Below are positions 12,280 through 23,204 of a DNA stretch of 64,000 nt, in pieces. The stretch's first letter is position 1. Each line of letters starts with the position of its first letter. The notes beneath the pieces are model-generated. The model had not been told where the DNA came from, made no database searches, and saw nothing but the letters and a program-made list of their open reading frames with translations. Both the position numbers and the translations under genes were made by a program. Location: positions 18,010,816-18,074,815 of the forward strand of contig OU015539.1 in the NCBI GenBank assembly GCA_907165065.1. Direction: 5' to 3'. This stretch comes from Caprimulgus europaeus. Its lineage: Eukaryota > Chordata > Aves > Caprimulgiformes > Caprimulgidae.

Positions 12280-13930
12280 TCAGCACCTACACCAGATGTG
12301 TGCAGTGCTCTGCCAACAGTTTCCCACAATTCCCCCGTTTTTATTATTTTGAGCTAAAAGGATGTTTTGGGTGAGTTGCTCTACACGTTTGGTTATACAA
12401 GAAAATAATATACGTGCTACAATGCAAAGCAAGATTATAATACCGAGCCATCTAAGGCCTTCCTTAATGAGAGACAAAACCCAACTGTCGATGTTACCAA
12501 CCAAACTCATAAATCAGCCATCAAACCAAGAAGTTTGTTGTTTAATTTTCTTGGTGTGTTCAGTAAGCCATTTTAGTTTAGAATGTATCGATTGGCTGTC
12601 ATCGAAAAGGTTAAAGCAACACAACCCCTCTACTTCTTCACATCCATGGCCTTGTGCTAACAAATAAAAATCAGTTGCTGCTCTATTTTGCAGTGTTGCA
12701 TGTCTAATGCTATCAATGTCTACTAACATCTATGTGAGAATTTGTGAAGTGAGATTTGTTTATTTAGCTATCCAACAACCTAGCTTTTTTACAGCTCCTA
12801 ATGCTTTTCCTGCTGCGATGTTAGGGGAAAACAACGCAGTTAGGATCATGGCAGCAGTGTCCCAAAACTGTATCTGATCGTTACAATTTTCAGCAAAATA
12901 AGAAACGCTTCTCTTGTGTTGAGTGTTGTGGTTATATAAGAGATGTGTTTAAATGTGAGATTATGAAAACAGATCTAAAAGCTAGCATAGCATTTTCATA
13001 GTGCTTACAATTGTTATTTGGCCATGTCCGATTATATAGCTGCTGAATTTGTGTTTCACTAAATGTGATAATGCTGTCAATACTTACATGTTCCAAAAAG
13101 CTTTCAAAGTTATACAAAGGCACTTTTATAAGACAGGTTCTAAAAGGATCCTTGGGCGTAGCCAGTGAAAGCCATAGTAATTCTTGCTTCCTTATATTAG
13201 CAAAAGTTACCCACATGTTTTGTCTAGGTACTACAGCTTAAGGTCTTAAAACAACACTAATTAACAAAAATCTTAATGCAGTAATAACTATAAACTCAAG
13301 ACTTTTTTTTTTTTTTTTTACTCTCCCTTGTCTTCCAAGCAGAGGCGTATCCACTTCACTGAAACCCACCGTGTTCCAGAATCTGTAACGACACAAGCAT
13401 AGCCCCTACCTAAAGCCATCAGTTCTCTGGGACTTTCTCATACAATAGTGATGACTTCGTATTTATCTCTGATTCTTTAAACTTTTAAATTCTCGTTTAG
13501 TGTCTGTTTAGTTCCCATTTCATTTCCGTTTACACATTAAACAATCACAAAGAAAAATTACCTTTACAACATTGAACTATAACCTCTCATTCACTCAAGC
13601 AACACAGACACTCAGTCACACAAGCGGGAAGGGTCCTTCACTCCTCTCACTCACTCACTCACACCACAAAATATGCCAATCAAACAATAGTCAGATTCTC
13701 CCGCAATGCAAGCGATAAACCCTTAACCATTTGCCACAGGTCCACACCAACCAGTGCAACTTAAACCATAATTTTAGAGGGTCTGGAATGCAGGTTGATC
13801 TCATTTGAGGAAGCCGCGGAGGTTCCCATGATGAAGTAAAATCAGTAAGTGGAGCTGAGTCTCCTGGATGTTCTGTCTCTTGGTAAAACCTGGGCCGCGG
13901 GCAGCGGCGGAGCGGCCGCTCTCCGGGCAA
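12280..13930 (-). pseudogene. env: ERV env, broken (surface and transmembrane subunits)
   Basis: Minus-strand fragments in order: a leader region (13691-13930), a surface-subunit part (12932-13216) with LATPKDPFRTCLI and an N-glycosylation site, a transmembrane subunit part (12514-12729) with an immunosuppressive-type domain starting LQNRAATD and a C-X6-CC motif CEEVEGLCC, and the membrane anchor with cytoplasmic tail (12280-12510; WLGIIILLCIVARILF). Stops separate the parts, including one TGA between the two transmembrane pieces. C-X6-CC is typical of covalently linked alpha-, gamma- and D-type envelopes. Confidence 0.85.
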
Positions 13931-13984
13931 GGAATGCGGTGGTTGAAGCCGCAGGGGAAGAGGCTGGGGGGAGCCCCCCTCACC

Positions 13985-14535
13985 TCAGCCAGCCCAGGTG
14001 CGGCGGAGCAGGCCAGGTCTCTGCCCCCCCGCCCGCCTCTGTGTTGTTGTTGTTGTTGCCGCAGCCAAAAATGCCTGCATCGGTGTTAAAAGCATTTGCA
14101 TCATAGTACGGCAGTCAGATGGAGTTAAAAATTTAGTAGAAAAGATATTATCAACAAATGCCTGCGTATAGGGAGACTGCAGCCCATAATCTCTTACTGT
14201 TTTTCTGGCCTCTTTTACTAGTTCCCAAGGGAATGGAGACCAATAGTTAGTTTTCCTTCTTCCATCATTCCTGGTACCCCCATAATCACTGGATGTGCAG
14301 TAGGTGTGGGCAAGACACCCCCTCAAGCAAAGCGTTTTTATCGCTCCTTGCCATCTCATGGCCGGATCATCATCATTCCCCGTCCCCCTGGTTGTTCCTT
14401 TGGGATTCAAATCGGGTCAGTGTCTGCTGTAAGGAGTTTTCCTGCTGTTGTTCTAACTCTTCAAGCTCATGAATGAGTTGTTGTGCCCATTCTGGACGAT
14501 TCTCAGGATTAGAGTGTGGAAGCGGCTGTGGAAAA
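13985..14535 (-). pseudogene. gag: Displaced ERV gag segment (proline/linker region and capsid N-terminal domain)
   Basis: Located between RT and env although it belongs in the middle of gag. The minus strand first shows a Glu/Gln-rich linker (WAQQLIHELEELEQQQ), then in another frame a capsid N-terminal segment with WELVKEARKTVRDYGLQSPY and FLTPSDC. It stops matching near 14075, where a (TTG)5 run and GC-rich sequence follow. It corresponds to the part absent from gag at 15790-16794. Confidence 0.8.
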
Positions 14536-14544
14536 TCAAGGGTC

Positions 14545-15106
14545 AGTAGTTTGCACCTTCTCCGGTGCTATTTGTAGACCTTTAGTCCTCAATGTGTCTC
14601 GTAAAAACTCTTGTTACTGTTCTGTAAATGGCTGGTTTTGGGCTAACAAAATATTGTCCATATAATGGTAAATAATAGTGTCTGGGAACGCTTTTCGAAT
14701 TGGTTGCAAGGCAGAGTCCACACAGAGGTGACAGAGGGTTGGTGAATTATGCCTGCCTTGTGGGAGTACCGTCCATTCGAATCACTGAGCAGGGACTTCC
14801 CTATTAATTGCAGGAAGGGTGAAGGCAAAACGTTACTTGTCTGCCTCATGCAAAGATATAATGAAAAAATAGTCCTTGAGGTCAACAACAAGCACTGGCC
14901 ATCCTTCTGGCAACATTGCTGGATCACAAAAATTGGCGTTTTCCATGGACGTGTTGACAGCTGCAGATGTCCCTGGCTGTACTGCTCCTTAACCAAGGCG
15001 TGCGCTTGTTCCAGGCTTTCCCTTTTTAGTGGCTACTGCTCAACCCAAACCGGATGCTCAGTCTTTCACTGGATCAGGATAGGGAAAGTCCAAGCAATGG
15101 CCACTC
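14545..15106 (-). pseudogene. pol: ERV reverse transcriptase fragment, frameshifted
   Basis: Fingers and palm only. An N-terminal piece with VKEQYSQGHLQ and TPIFVI is in one frame (14996 downward); the palm with VLPQG is in another. The YxDD box reads YMDN, so a catalytic Asp is lost. Stops follow within 15 codons, and the sequence ends near the segment reading APEKVQ. Thumb, RNase H and integrase are missing. Confidence 0.85.
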
Positions 15107-15556
15107 CTAAAAAGGCGTGTTGGTAGTGAGCACCATGCCCATTTGGGCAAGAATGTCTCTTCCCACAAGGGCAGCAACACTGGGTGGTAAAGGGATAATG
15201 GAGACACAGCAGTTCACTATTTGATCATCTATTGTCCATTGCAATGGGGGCGACTTGCGTGCAATAGTGAGTCCTGCTACCCCTGTAACTGCAGCATCTG
15301 AGTCAAAGGTGGGCCAGTGTTGGGGCCAGTTATAGCTGCTTATAATGGATACATCGGCGCCCGTGTCAAGCAGTGCCGTGAGGGTAATCAATTGCCCCTG
15401 ATGTGCTACTGTTATTGTACGGCGCGGTCGAGTTTTCAGACCCAAAGTGAGCATGGCAGTTGGTCCCGTAGACCCAAATCCTTTATCGCCTCTCTCAGTT
15501 GAATTCAGCGGTTCCAATTTTTGGGTGAGCACTGGAAACGGAACCAATTGGGCCAA
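15107..15556 (-). pseudogene. pro: ERV retropepsin-type protease
   Basis: Contains the catalytic LLDTGADVSII motif and the downstream GRDILAQMG, the two hallmarks of aspartic retroviral protease (dimeric, cleaves Gag-Pol). It continues the dUTPase frame after a premature stop and ends before the RT region. The domain itself looks complete, but it is cut off from an upstream reading frame. Confidence 0.9.
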
Positions 15557-15565
15557 CCGGGTACC

Positions 15566-16048
15566 TCACTCAATAAAACATGGAGGGAAGAGGGTTTGCA
15601 ACATAATTGGTATTTCTGCGGTGAAATCTGCATCAATTACTCCAGTACGCACCTGTAGTCCTTTCATAGAGGCTGAGGAACGGCCTATAAGCAATGCTCC
15701 AACATCTTTACTGTTTATCACAATAGGTCCTTTAACTCCAGTGGGAACCCGCTGTGGTCGGTTATCAATGAGGGCAATGTCTATTGCGGTTACCAAGTCC
15801 ATCCCGAGGCTCCCTCGGGTCGCTGGTAGGAGAGGAAAGGGTTGTTCGTTGGTACTGTCGCTGTGCCGCTGGTGGGTTCCTGGTTCGCTGAAAATACTGC
15901 CGCTCTTGGGGCCATCGCGGGGCGGGCTTTTCCCGTGTCCTGATCGTGGGCTTTTACACGCGGTGTGTCGGACCGGCAGTGTTGGCACCACACTGCTCCG
16001 GAGTTGCATGCTCTTCGTATATGACCAGAGACACCACATCGAAAGCAT
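15566..16048 (-). pseudogene. ERV dUTPase region of pro
   Basis: Trimeric dUTPase motifs appear in order: GSLGMDL (motif 1), GRSS (motif 2) and GVIDADFTAEI (motif 3). dUTPase fused ahead of protease in the pro frame is typical of betaretroviruses. The frame overlaps the end of gag and ends in a stop at 15566; protease follows in the same frame, so one nonsense change separates them. Confidence 0.88.
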
Positions 16049-16794
16049 CGTAGACGAATATTGCGGCGTGTGGTGCCACCCTTTTGGTATTGCAAAGGTG
16101 CAAGAGCAGCAAGGACTTGGTTTTGAGATGCTTCTGCTTGTTGTTTAAGTCCCTTACCTAGCTCATTTATAGCATTCACTAACATAGCTTGAGGTCCTAC
16201 AGGGATTTGTGATGTTCTTTCTAAAGCTTCCTCAATTGTCCATGTCCTGGGCAGTGTCACTAATATGCCTCGTGTGATGGGGTTACAGTTTTGGATGGCG
16301 CACTGTTTTAGCAAAGCACCATGCAAATATTCTGGAACTGCAGCAGCGATAATGGCATCAGCCACTCGATCAATAAAAGTGCCAAACGGTTCTTCCATTC
16401 CCTGCTTAATTCCCATATATGATGGGGCGCCTCCTGGCTGCTTTATTTGATCGAGAGGAAAAGGCCGTTGTGTCACTAGTGGCAGCAGGCAGCTTTTCCT
16501 CTCTCCCCCCCGGGGCGCACCTAGACATTGTGACGCCACGGCAGCAGCCTTCTGCTCCGCCTCATGCTGAGCTAAAGCATTAATCACCGCCCGCCATGGC
16601 TTCATTAATTTTCCAGCTACCTTGTAAAAAATCTTATCCTCGAATGCTCGCCATTCCTCCCTCTCAAAAAAGCAGCCTTTCTCAACCCCATATGCTAAAA
16701 GTTCAGGAAGTTCCTTTTTGCAGTTAATCCCTGGGGTGCTCCGCTTTTCTAAAAAGCATTCGAGCAAATCATACACCGCTTGTCTATATTTCAT
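15790..16794 (-). pseudogene. gag: ERV gag, internally deleted (matrix, capsid C-terminus, nucleocapsid)
   Basis: A 334-codon open frame. The first 90 residues or so resemble a betaretroviral matrix domain. It then jumps directly to the capsid C-terminal domain, where the major homology region reads QGMEEPFGTFIDRV (about 130-143). A zinc knuckle of C-X2-C-X4-H-X4-C form, CFRCGVSGHIRRAC, is at about 251-264; the second knuckle is degenerate (CQHC without the following His/Cys spacing). The proline-rich region and capsid N-terminal domain are absent here and appear instead at 13985-14535. No intact Gag can be made. Confidence 0.9.
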
Positions 16795-16994
16795 ACCTAA
16801 TCGTCAGCACCGTTGCAACCTTTGCAAGACCTCGGCGAGGCGTTCAGCAGGACCCCTCTATAGGTGGCTTCCTGGACTCGGAGCCTCCTACAGCCTCCCT
16901 CGTTGCAAAGGGACCGTCACGTCGTGGCCGCAGGATGCCCTCTGTAGGGTCCCATCCTCGCTCTCTTTAGAGTCCCATCCTTGCCCTCTTTAGG

Positions 16995-17012
16995 GTCCCT
17001 GTTCAGGCGCCA
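16995..17012 (-). other. Primer binding site, tRNA-Lys3 type
   Basis: The minus strand reads TGGCGCCTGAACAGGGAC, one mismatch from the Lys3 primer binding site used by lentiviruses and MMTV, two bases after the 5' LTR. This supports class II assignment. Confidence 0.88.
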
Positions 17013-17014
17013 TT

Positions 17015-17423
17015 TGTCACGACGGAGTGAAGACCTGGATAGCTCAATATGCGTGATCAGCAGGCTTCCGTTTATTGATTAAATACGTGCTCCTTATATA
17101 CAGCGGTTAATTAAGCTCATGCATACTCCCAAAGACCCACACTGATTGGCTCATTAATTTTCCTGGGAACTTTCTCTTCGTTATAACAGGTGGTTTTGCT
17201 CTGTTCACGTCCCAAGGACGTCAACAGGATACTCCTTACTTTGCGGTTACCAGCTCCCTTCTTTTTCCCAGCTTAGTTAAAGTTGTTTGTCTGAAGTTAT
17301 TTGAAGTCCCAAGGACAAGTAAGTATCTTGGAGACTTCTGTTAATTTACCCTGTCTTATGTCAAGGGCCTAAGCTGGCTTACTGCAGCCTCTGATTGTAC
17401 AACATCTCTAGTGCTCTACAACA
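17015..17423 (-). repeat. 5' LTR of the provirus
   Basis: 409 bp, starting TGTTGTAGAG and ending GTCGTGACA on the minus strand (TG...CA). TATA box TATATAAGG at 17093-17100 and polyadenylation signal AATAAA at 17071-17076 fall in the expected order, so U3, R and U5 can be separated. The primer binding site follows two bases later. Confidence 0.93.
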
Positions 17424-17439
17424 CTGAAGTGGTTATCAT

Positions 17440-17630
17440 GGAATCATAGAAACATACTATGTTGTGAGTGGGAAGGGACCCACAACGATCATCAGTCCAA
17501 CTCCCCTCCCTGGCCCAGCTCGCAGTGCAGGGCTGGGTGCCCCCAGGACACGGGTGGCCGCTTGGCTGCCAGGACACACTGTTGGCTCATGTTCAACTTG
17601 CCATCGACTGGAACCCAGGTCCCCAGGTTA
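17440..17630 (-). mobile_element. CR1 LINE fragment beside the provirus
   Basis: Starts with the CR1 3' end (gaatcatagaaacatac, gtgagtgggaagggaccc), then jumps to an ORF2-end segment, so it is internally deleted. It lies 20 bases from the provirus 5' LTR. Confidence 0.8.
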
Positions 17631-17634
17631 GCTT

Positions 17635-18990
17635 AAGCTGCCCGTTTGCTATATTTACCTTTGCTCCACTGATGTGAATTGTACTGACTACGCAGTGTAA
17701 TTATCTATTCTCACATGTGTTTCAGGGATGATGCGCGAAGTGTCACTGTGTGTAGTGGTACAAAACTTGTAAAGAGTGAAGAACTGATCACTTTGTGTGT
17801 TTTAGCTGCCACCTGTGAAATTCAGTGTAGTTCACATTTTTATTTCTCTGCTAGCAGACCTGCTAACAGAAAAAGGTAACAAAGACAATATGAGGGGAAT
17901 ACAGGATTATAGTCCTCTCAAAAATGCTACAGAAGTGTTGTCTAGCTTAAGTTCTGAAAAATGAAGAAAATAACATTTTTTCCAAAATTTGTCTGCCCAT
18001 GCTCAGTGATAATATGAATTCAGAAAATTTATAAGAGACAATCATCGTATCCTTGTGGAAAGCTTTGGTTCATTTTAACTGACTAGAATGATGTACAGCG
18101 TTCCAGGAGTTGAGGTATAGACAATAAACATAAACAGACTGCCCCAGTTCTATTGTGTAGAAGATAATTGTGGCTGTTGAGCAGTTCTCTCTTTCCTGAA
18201 CAAATCTGGGATGATCATGAACCAGTCCTTGAAGAGATTAAGTCTGGCCTCTGACAAGTCTTTCATGTATTATGGGTGATAAAATGAAGATTTGCAGGTG
18301 GCTTGTCAAGCACCCATCTGATTCTTAAGAGAGAAATAATGTCAGAATGGAAACAGCCGTTACTGGTGTTATGAGGTGGATGATGTGATAGCCAGAAACA
18401 TAGGAAGGTATGCATAAATCTATTGTGAGCTGGATCATTAGATCTGCAGTCAATTTACAGCTGGGGAGATTTTAAACTCTCTATTTACTCAAGTAGCTGT
18501 CTCAAAACAATGAAATCCTTCAGCTCTCCAAGGTCTGCTTTGTTCTGCTTTATTAAAAGTTAAACCCAAGCTAGGCAAAACCAGCTTTGTTCTTCATCCT
18601 GGCCTTCACTTCAATTATGTGGCCTTTTCCTTGCTCCTTGAACAATTATTTTAAAAATGTTGGGCATTTAAGGAACTGCTGAAGTAGCACCCACATCCCC
18701 TTTAACCTCTGTCAGAAATGTCCTGTCTTGAATGAACTCTGCAGAGCTGTTGTTTGATTTAAGCTTTTACAGGTAGCCTATCCTGAATATCTATAAGCAT
18801 TGTGGGGAATAATATGGGAGCAGCTCTGTCCATTTAGGTTCTGCATTCATCTGTGTACAGCTCTGATTCGTGGAGGCACAGCTAATTCTGCTTAGTGCTC
18901 CTTAGCGTGTTGGAATCCTTGGCCTGAGAAGCAGGGCCAATGTATCTGTGAGGAGCAGATGTCTCTGTACAGTGCTGCATTGTATGAGCA
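17635..18990. other. Unique sequence, nothing seen
   Basis: No open frame, repeat end or motif recognised. Confidence 0.5.
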
Positions 18991-18997
18991 GACAGAC

Positions 18998-19616
18998 CTG
19001 TGTGGTGGTTGCACTTGGCCAGCAGCCAAACACAGCCACTCACTCCCCCCAGGGGACAGGGGAGAGAATTGGAGTGGTAAGGGCAAGGAGACTCGTGTGG
19101 TGAGATAAAAATAATTTAACATTTCAAATTAAATAAAACTTAAAATAATAATACTTATAATAGTAATAATAAAATATGCAAATGAGTGACACCCAGTGCC
19201 ATTGCTCACCACCCGCCCACCCAGCCTGGCCCGTTCCCAGAGAACAATCCCGGAGCAGCGACAATCCCGACCCGAAACCGCAATCCCGGGAGAGCCAGAG
19301 CCCGAGCGAGAGCCAGAGAGAGCCAGAGAGGAAGAGCCCCTCATGGATCTCCTGCCCATGGGGGACAGCAGATGGAATAGCCCATTGGTAGAGCCAAATG
19401 CCAATTTAGCTTATTAATTTAAATATTTCTTGCCCCCCTAACTTTGCTCTGCACAGACTAGCAAAATACAAAGTCCTTCAACTTCTACAGACAATTGAAA
19501 ATATTGGTGTGTTCTCAACATTCCTTCGCATAACAAATCCTAGCTGAAATCAAACCACAGCACTGTTCTAGTTACTAAGAAGAAACCAAGCTCTGTCCCA
19601 GCTACAAACCATGACA
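18998..19616 (-). mobile_element. Solo LTR
   Basis: Minus-strand start TGTCATGGTTTGTAGCTGGG and end AACCACCACACA, about 619 bp. It contains an A/T-rich stretch (19105-19180) with AATAAA-like signals. Similar to 31891-32519 over most of its length (shared aaatatgcaaatgagtgac and cagagccaaatgccaattt). No clear target-site duplication. Confidence 0.75.
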
Positions 19617-19929
19617 ACCTATAGCACAACAGGAGGTCAAGACACTTCCAGAGTGTCAGGGCTCAAAGCCCACACCCCTCACCCATTCTGTGGATTTGGC
19701 TGTTTGGGCTGGAGGCACCTGATGTGCTGTTTGCTCAGCAGTAGCGCTTCAGCTGAGCCTCTTGTATGTGTTCCTTGCCCAATCTGTGAGCCATTCCTGT
19801 GCCTGGCTGATACAGACTCTGACACATGATCTTGACTTCCTGGTTTGATCTCAGACCTGCTTCATCACTCTGAGACTCACTGAAATCAGGAATAAACATC
19901 TAAACACCGATGTAGCATTAAGAGGCAGG

Positions 19930-20800
19930 CATTCTCTTTATTGTGCTGCCAGATGCACGTGGAATCATTCCACCTATTCATCATGAGAAGAAAAGTTTAT
20001 ATTACATAGAAACATGCATATTAATTATATTTCCTGGAATAATAATGTATATTAAAAGCAATTCCCAGAAATCATTATCATACACTCCGCTTTACTGTGC
20101 CGTGTCTAATAAACAACCAATCCTTGTAATCAAGGTAGGTTTAGTTTTATTTGTGAGGCCAAAGTCAATAAAGCAAAAGCACAGCGCTGGGTGCTTGACC
20201 CAAGTCAGAAGCACACTGGGAAAGATACGTTATTCCTTTATATCCATTTAGGATTGCATTAGTCACCTACATATTCATTTTAAGGGTGGGTTATTATAAT
20301 TAGTTTTAAAAAGGGGCAGGGTTATCCTAATTACTTTGAGGGGTCTTATTAAGATAAAATCTTCTCTTTTCATGCATGTGTACTACTGTCCCGTGGTTGT
20401 GGGAAAGGTCCTTGGCAGGAACGCCCACAGGCTTCTTCAGAGCGACCTCCTCACCCCGGTGAAGGGCTTATCTGACCTCCAGAGCACCAGTCTGGTTCTC
20501 TCCAGATGGTGGATGCAGTGGGGTTTATATCTCCACAGTTCCTCAACTTCCCCCCTTTGTGCCCCCAGGATTGGTCATTTCAGACCTCTTCATCAAATTC
20601 CTCACATGTCAGCAAAAAAAAGAATTATTATGGTAAAAGCCAACAACACTGTCCCCCATCTTTCACACCGTGCACGCTCATTATGTCTTTCCGGGGGTCT
20701 CTGGTGGTCTTCTGAGACCTTTGGTGGTCATATTGTGGTCGTCCTTTTGGTGAACTCCTGACTCGCTTTACCATATATGGACATTTTGGGCTTATATTTT
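19930..20800 (-). mobile_element. Probable ERV 3' end: polypurine tract and LTR
   Basis: On the minus strand a purine run AAAGGGGGGAAG (about 20550-20562) is followed by TTGAGGAACTG, a TATA-like GAGATATAAACC and later GGATATAAAGG (near 20240), then AATAAAAC near 20147. This order fits polypurine tract, U3, TATA and polyadenylation signal. The 3' end of the LTR is not clear and no coding remains are recognisable upstream. Confidence 0.45.
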
Positions 20801-20804
20801 ACTG

Positions 20805-22370
20805 GCAGCCTGCAGAATCTGGCTCAGCTGCTTTGTGGAATCATGCTTAATTAGCACCTCATTACATTTCATTGTTCTTAGTTTTTGTGACGGGAGATCT
20901 TTACCTTGATGTACTTCACCTTTATGGTTACCTTGTTCCTGTAGTGCAGCAGTACCCCACTGATCCTGCACCGAGCTTGTCTGGCAGGGCGGCTGCTGGC
21001 TGGACCTGGTTACAGTCACTGCACCTGCTCTGCCTTTCTTGCTCAGGTTCTGTGGGACTGTTCCCTTTCCACGTGGACACCATCTCTGCCTGCCTTGTCA
21101 CTCTCCCAGTTAGTTTCCCCCAAGGCTTGGCCTTCCCTTGCTGCTCCCTGTCACAGAGCTGGTGGCTGGGAGTAGGGTATAGAAATCGGTGTCCCTAGGG
21201 CGGGGTGTGCCTACCAGTTAGGACACTCACTCTTGCAAGAATGTAAGAAAAGTGCTTCACTGGCCAGAGTCCTTTAAAGTGATCGACTGCTCATTTCTCA
21301 CAATATGTGAGCTCTTTTTAAGGAGAAAAGGGAGAAAAAAAGAAAGCCTTGTGGAAAAACAGACTAGCTACTCTCCTGTTATATGCTTAAGTGAGACTCC
21401 TTTGTACCAACACAAAAGGAAATTGCTGTGGGGCAAGGTAGTGTGATTTTTTTTTTTTTTCCACTGACCTGCTACCTCCTGAAGAGATGACAAGCACCAA
21501 AAATCACATCATTACCTAGTCTGTCTCTTCAGGCTGAAGTGAACTCCCACATGAATAGGGAGTGATTTATGAGTTGAGTCCTTATGGTGAAGAGCACATG
21601 AAGAGCACTCATTAACCATGAATTACATAGCTAGAAGACAAGTGAACTATTACTCACATGATTCAATTATCTAATTATCACAGACAGTGGATGTAATCAT
21701 TCTGCTTCATTTGGTCAAGAATAAAAGGCCTCTTTCTGATACTTTATACTGGAAGTAATCTCTAAATGTGCAAATAGTGCCTGGACTTTACAGGGGCTTA
21801 TTTCCAAGTCTGGAATCAGAAGTGATCAATTATTCACTTTGGTAAAATTTGAATTCATAAATTTCCTTTTGTTTCACACAGAACAGCCTGTGTGGAACTC
21901 CGTATGCTGTAAAGTTTCCCACAGACAGCAGCATTTGAGTGCAATGGGAGGAGAGTTACAGATCCAAATGCCCATAGTGTCGCTTCAATTGATCTGAAAT
22001 AAATTTTAAATTGCAATACTGTTTTTCAAGTATCAGCTTATAGTCAACAAAACCTATTAATAAAAGTGTTTCCCCAGATGATAATTGCTGAGCTGCATGA
22101 TTAGAAATGAAGTGTCACTTTGCATGTGTCATAGCCTTTATTCTGCAGGAATATAACACACCTCCATCTTCTTGAAATTCTCTTTTTCCATGCAGCTTTA
22201 ACACCAATGTGTTCTTTGGAATCCACAGACATACACAATGTTTTAGAAACATGTTTTTGCTGATTTAGCTGAATGATCAGACAGTTGATTTATTCCAAGG
22301 ACTGATATGCTGTCTCCAAACCCAAGTATCCAAATTTATGACTCTCTAAATTAATATAGGTGCCTTGAAA
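20805..22370. other. Mostly unique sequence
   Basis: A T-run at about 21448-21461. A 108-codon plus frame at 20872-21198 lacks coding support and may still belong to the ERV remnant at its left. Confidence 0.4.
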
Positions 22371-22372
22371 TT

Positions 22373-22414
22373 ATATATATGTGTGTGTATATATATGTGT
22401 ATATATACATATAC
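22373..22414. repeat. TA/TG dinucleotide microsatellite
   Basis: Mixed (TA)n and (TG)n run directly beside a CR1 end. Confidence 0.9.
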
Positions 22415-22427
22415 TGGAATTTGTTCT

Positions 22428-22670
22428 AGTCTACCCATCTTCTACCCACCTTACCTCCAGGAATGGTGACTCCACCACTTCCCTGGGCAGCCTGTTCCTA
22501 GCCTTTCAGTGAAGAATTTTTTTCCTAATATTCAACCTAAACTTCCCCTGCTGCAACTTAGGGCCGTTCCCTCTTGTCCTATTGTTATTTGGGAGAAGAG
22601 ACCAACATCCACCTCACTACAACCTCCTTTCAGGTAGTTGTAGAGAGCAATAAGGTCTCCTCTCAGTTTA
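22428..22670 (-). mobile_element. CR1 LINE fragment
   Basis: Contains ggaatggtgactccaccacttccctgg and aaggtctcctctcag typical of CR1 in reverse; fairly diverged. Confidence 0.85.
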
Positions 22671-23204
22671 ACATTTTCTATTATTAGATGAAATTTGCAC
22701 ATTGTCACATGACTTCAGGACGCAGAACTACAACGAGAATGCTAGAGACAACAAAACTCATGGTAGCATCCCAAAGTTTTGGAAAAACTGGTGTCCCCTC
22801 AAGATATGGCAACACAATTCCAATGATTTGGACTATTTTTTCAGAATGAAATAACTGCTCAGGCTTTGCTTTCCTTTGCCCTTTCATTTGGCTGCTGACA
22901 TAAACCTTGAATCAATGGCTGCTACCAAATATTACTTGCTAGGATGAGTAAATGTAGCACATGTAAATCTGGTAGGTTGGTTCTCCCTCAAACAAGAGAA
23001 AGTACCTCTGCGTTACTGATCTCATTCAATGACAAGTAATTAATATTTTCTTTGGTCGAGTTGCAGTAGCAACTAGGATGAAATCTTACAGTCAGGAACA
23101 GTTTACTCTAGGTGGTCCTTTTCTGACATGTAAAAAGTCACAGTAGTACCTAAGCCTGTCTCATTTACCAAAAACTCTGATTGTGATTGGCTTAACTGTC
23201 ATTC

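Larger units (their letters stand above)
11519..17423 (-). mobile_element. Defective betaretrovirus-like (class II) provirus
   Basis: Paired LTRs (17015-17423 as 5' LTR, 11519-11932 as 3' LTR) bound an internal region with a Lys3-type primer binding site, gag, dUTPase-protease, a partial reverse transcriptase, env and a polypurine tract, all on the minus strand. Total 5.9 kb, against 8-10 kb for intact relatives. RNase H and integrase are missing. Stops and frameshifts break pol and env, and the central part of gag has been moved behind RT. LTRs differ by roughly 30 positions plus small indels by eye, so the copy is not recent. No matching target-site duplication is seen: the flanks are atttgg and ctgaag. 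Confidence 0.93.

Noticed and set aside
15447-16148. 233-codon plus-strand frame
   Set aside because: Antisense to ERV dUTPase, protease and gag, whose motifs clearly fix the minus strand.
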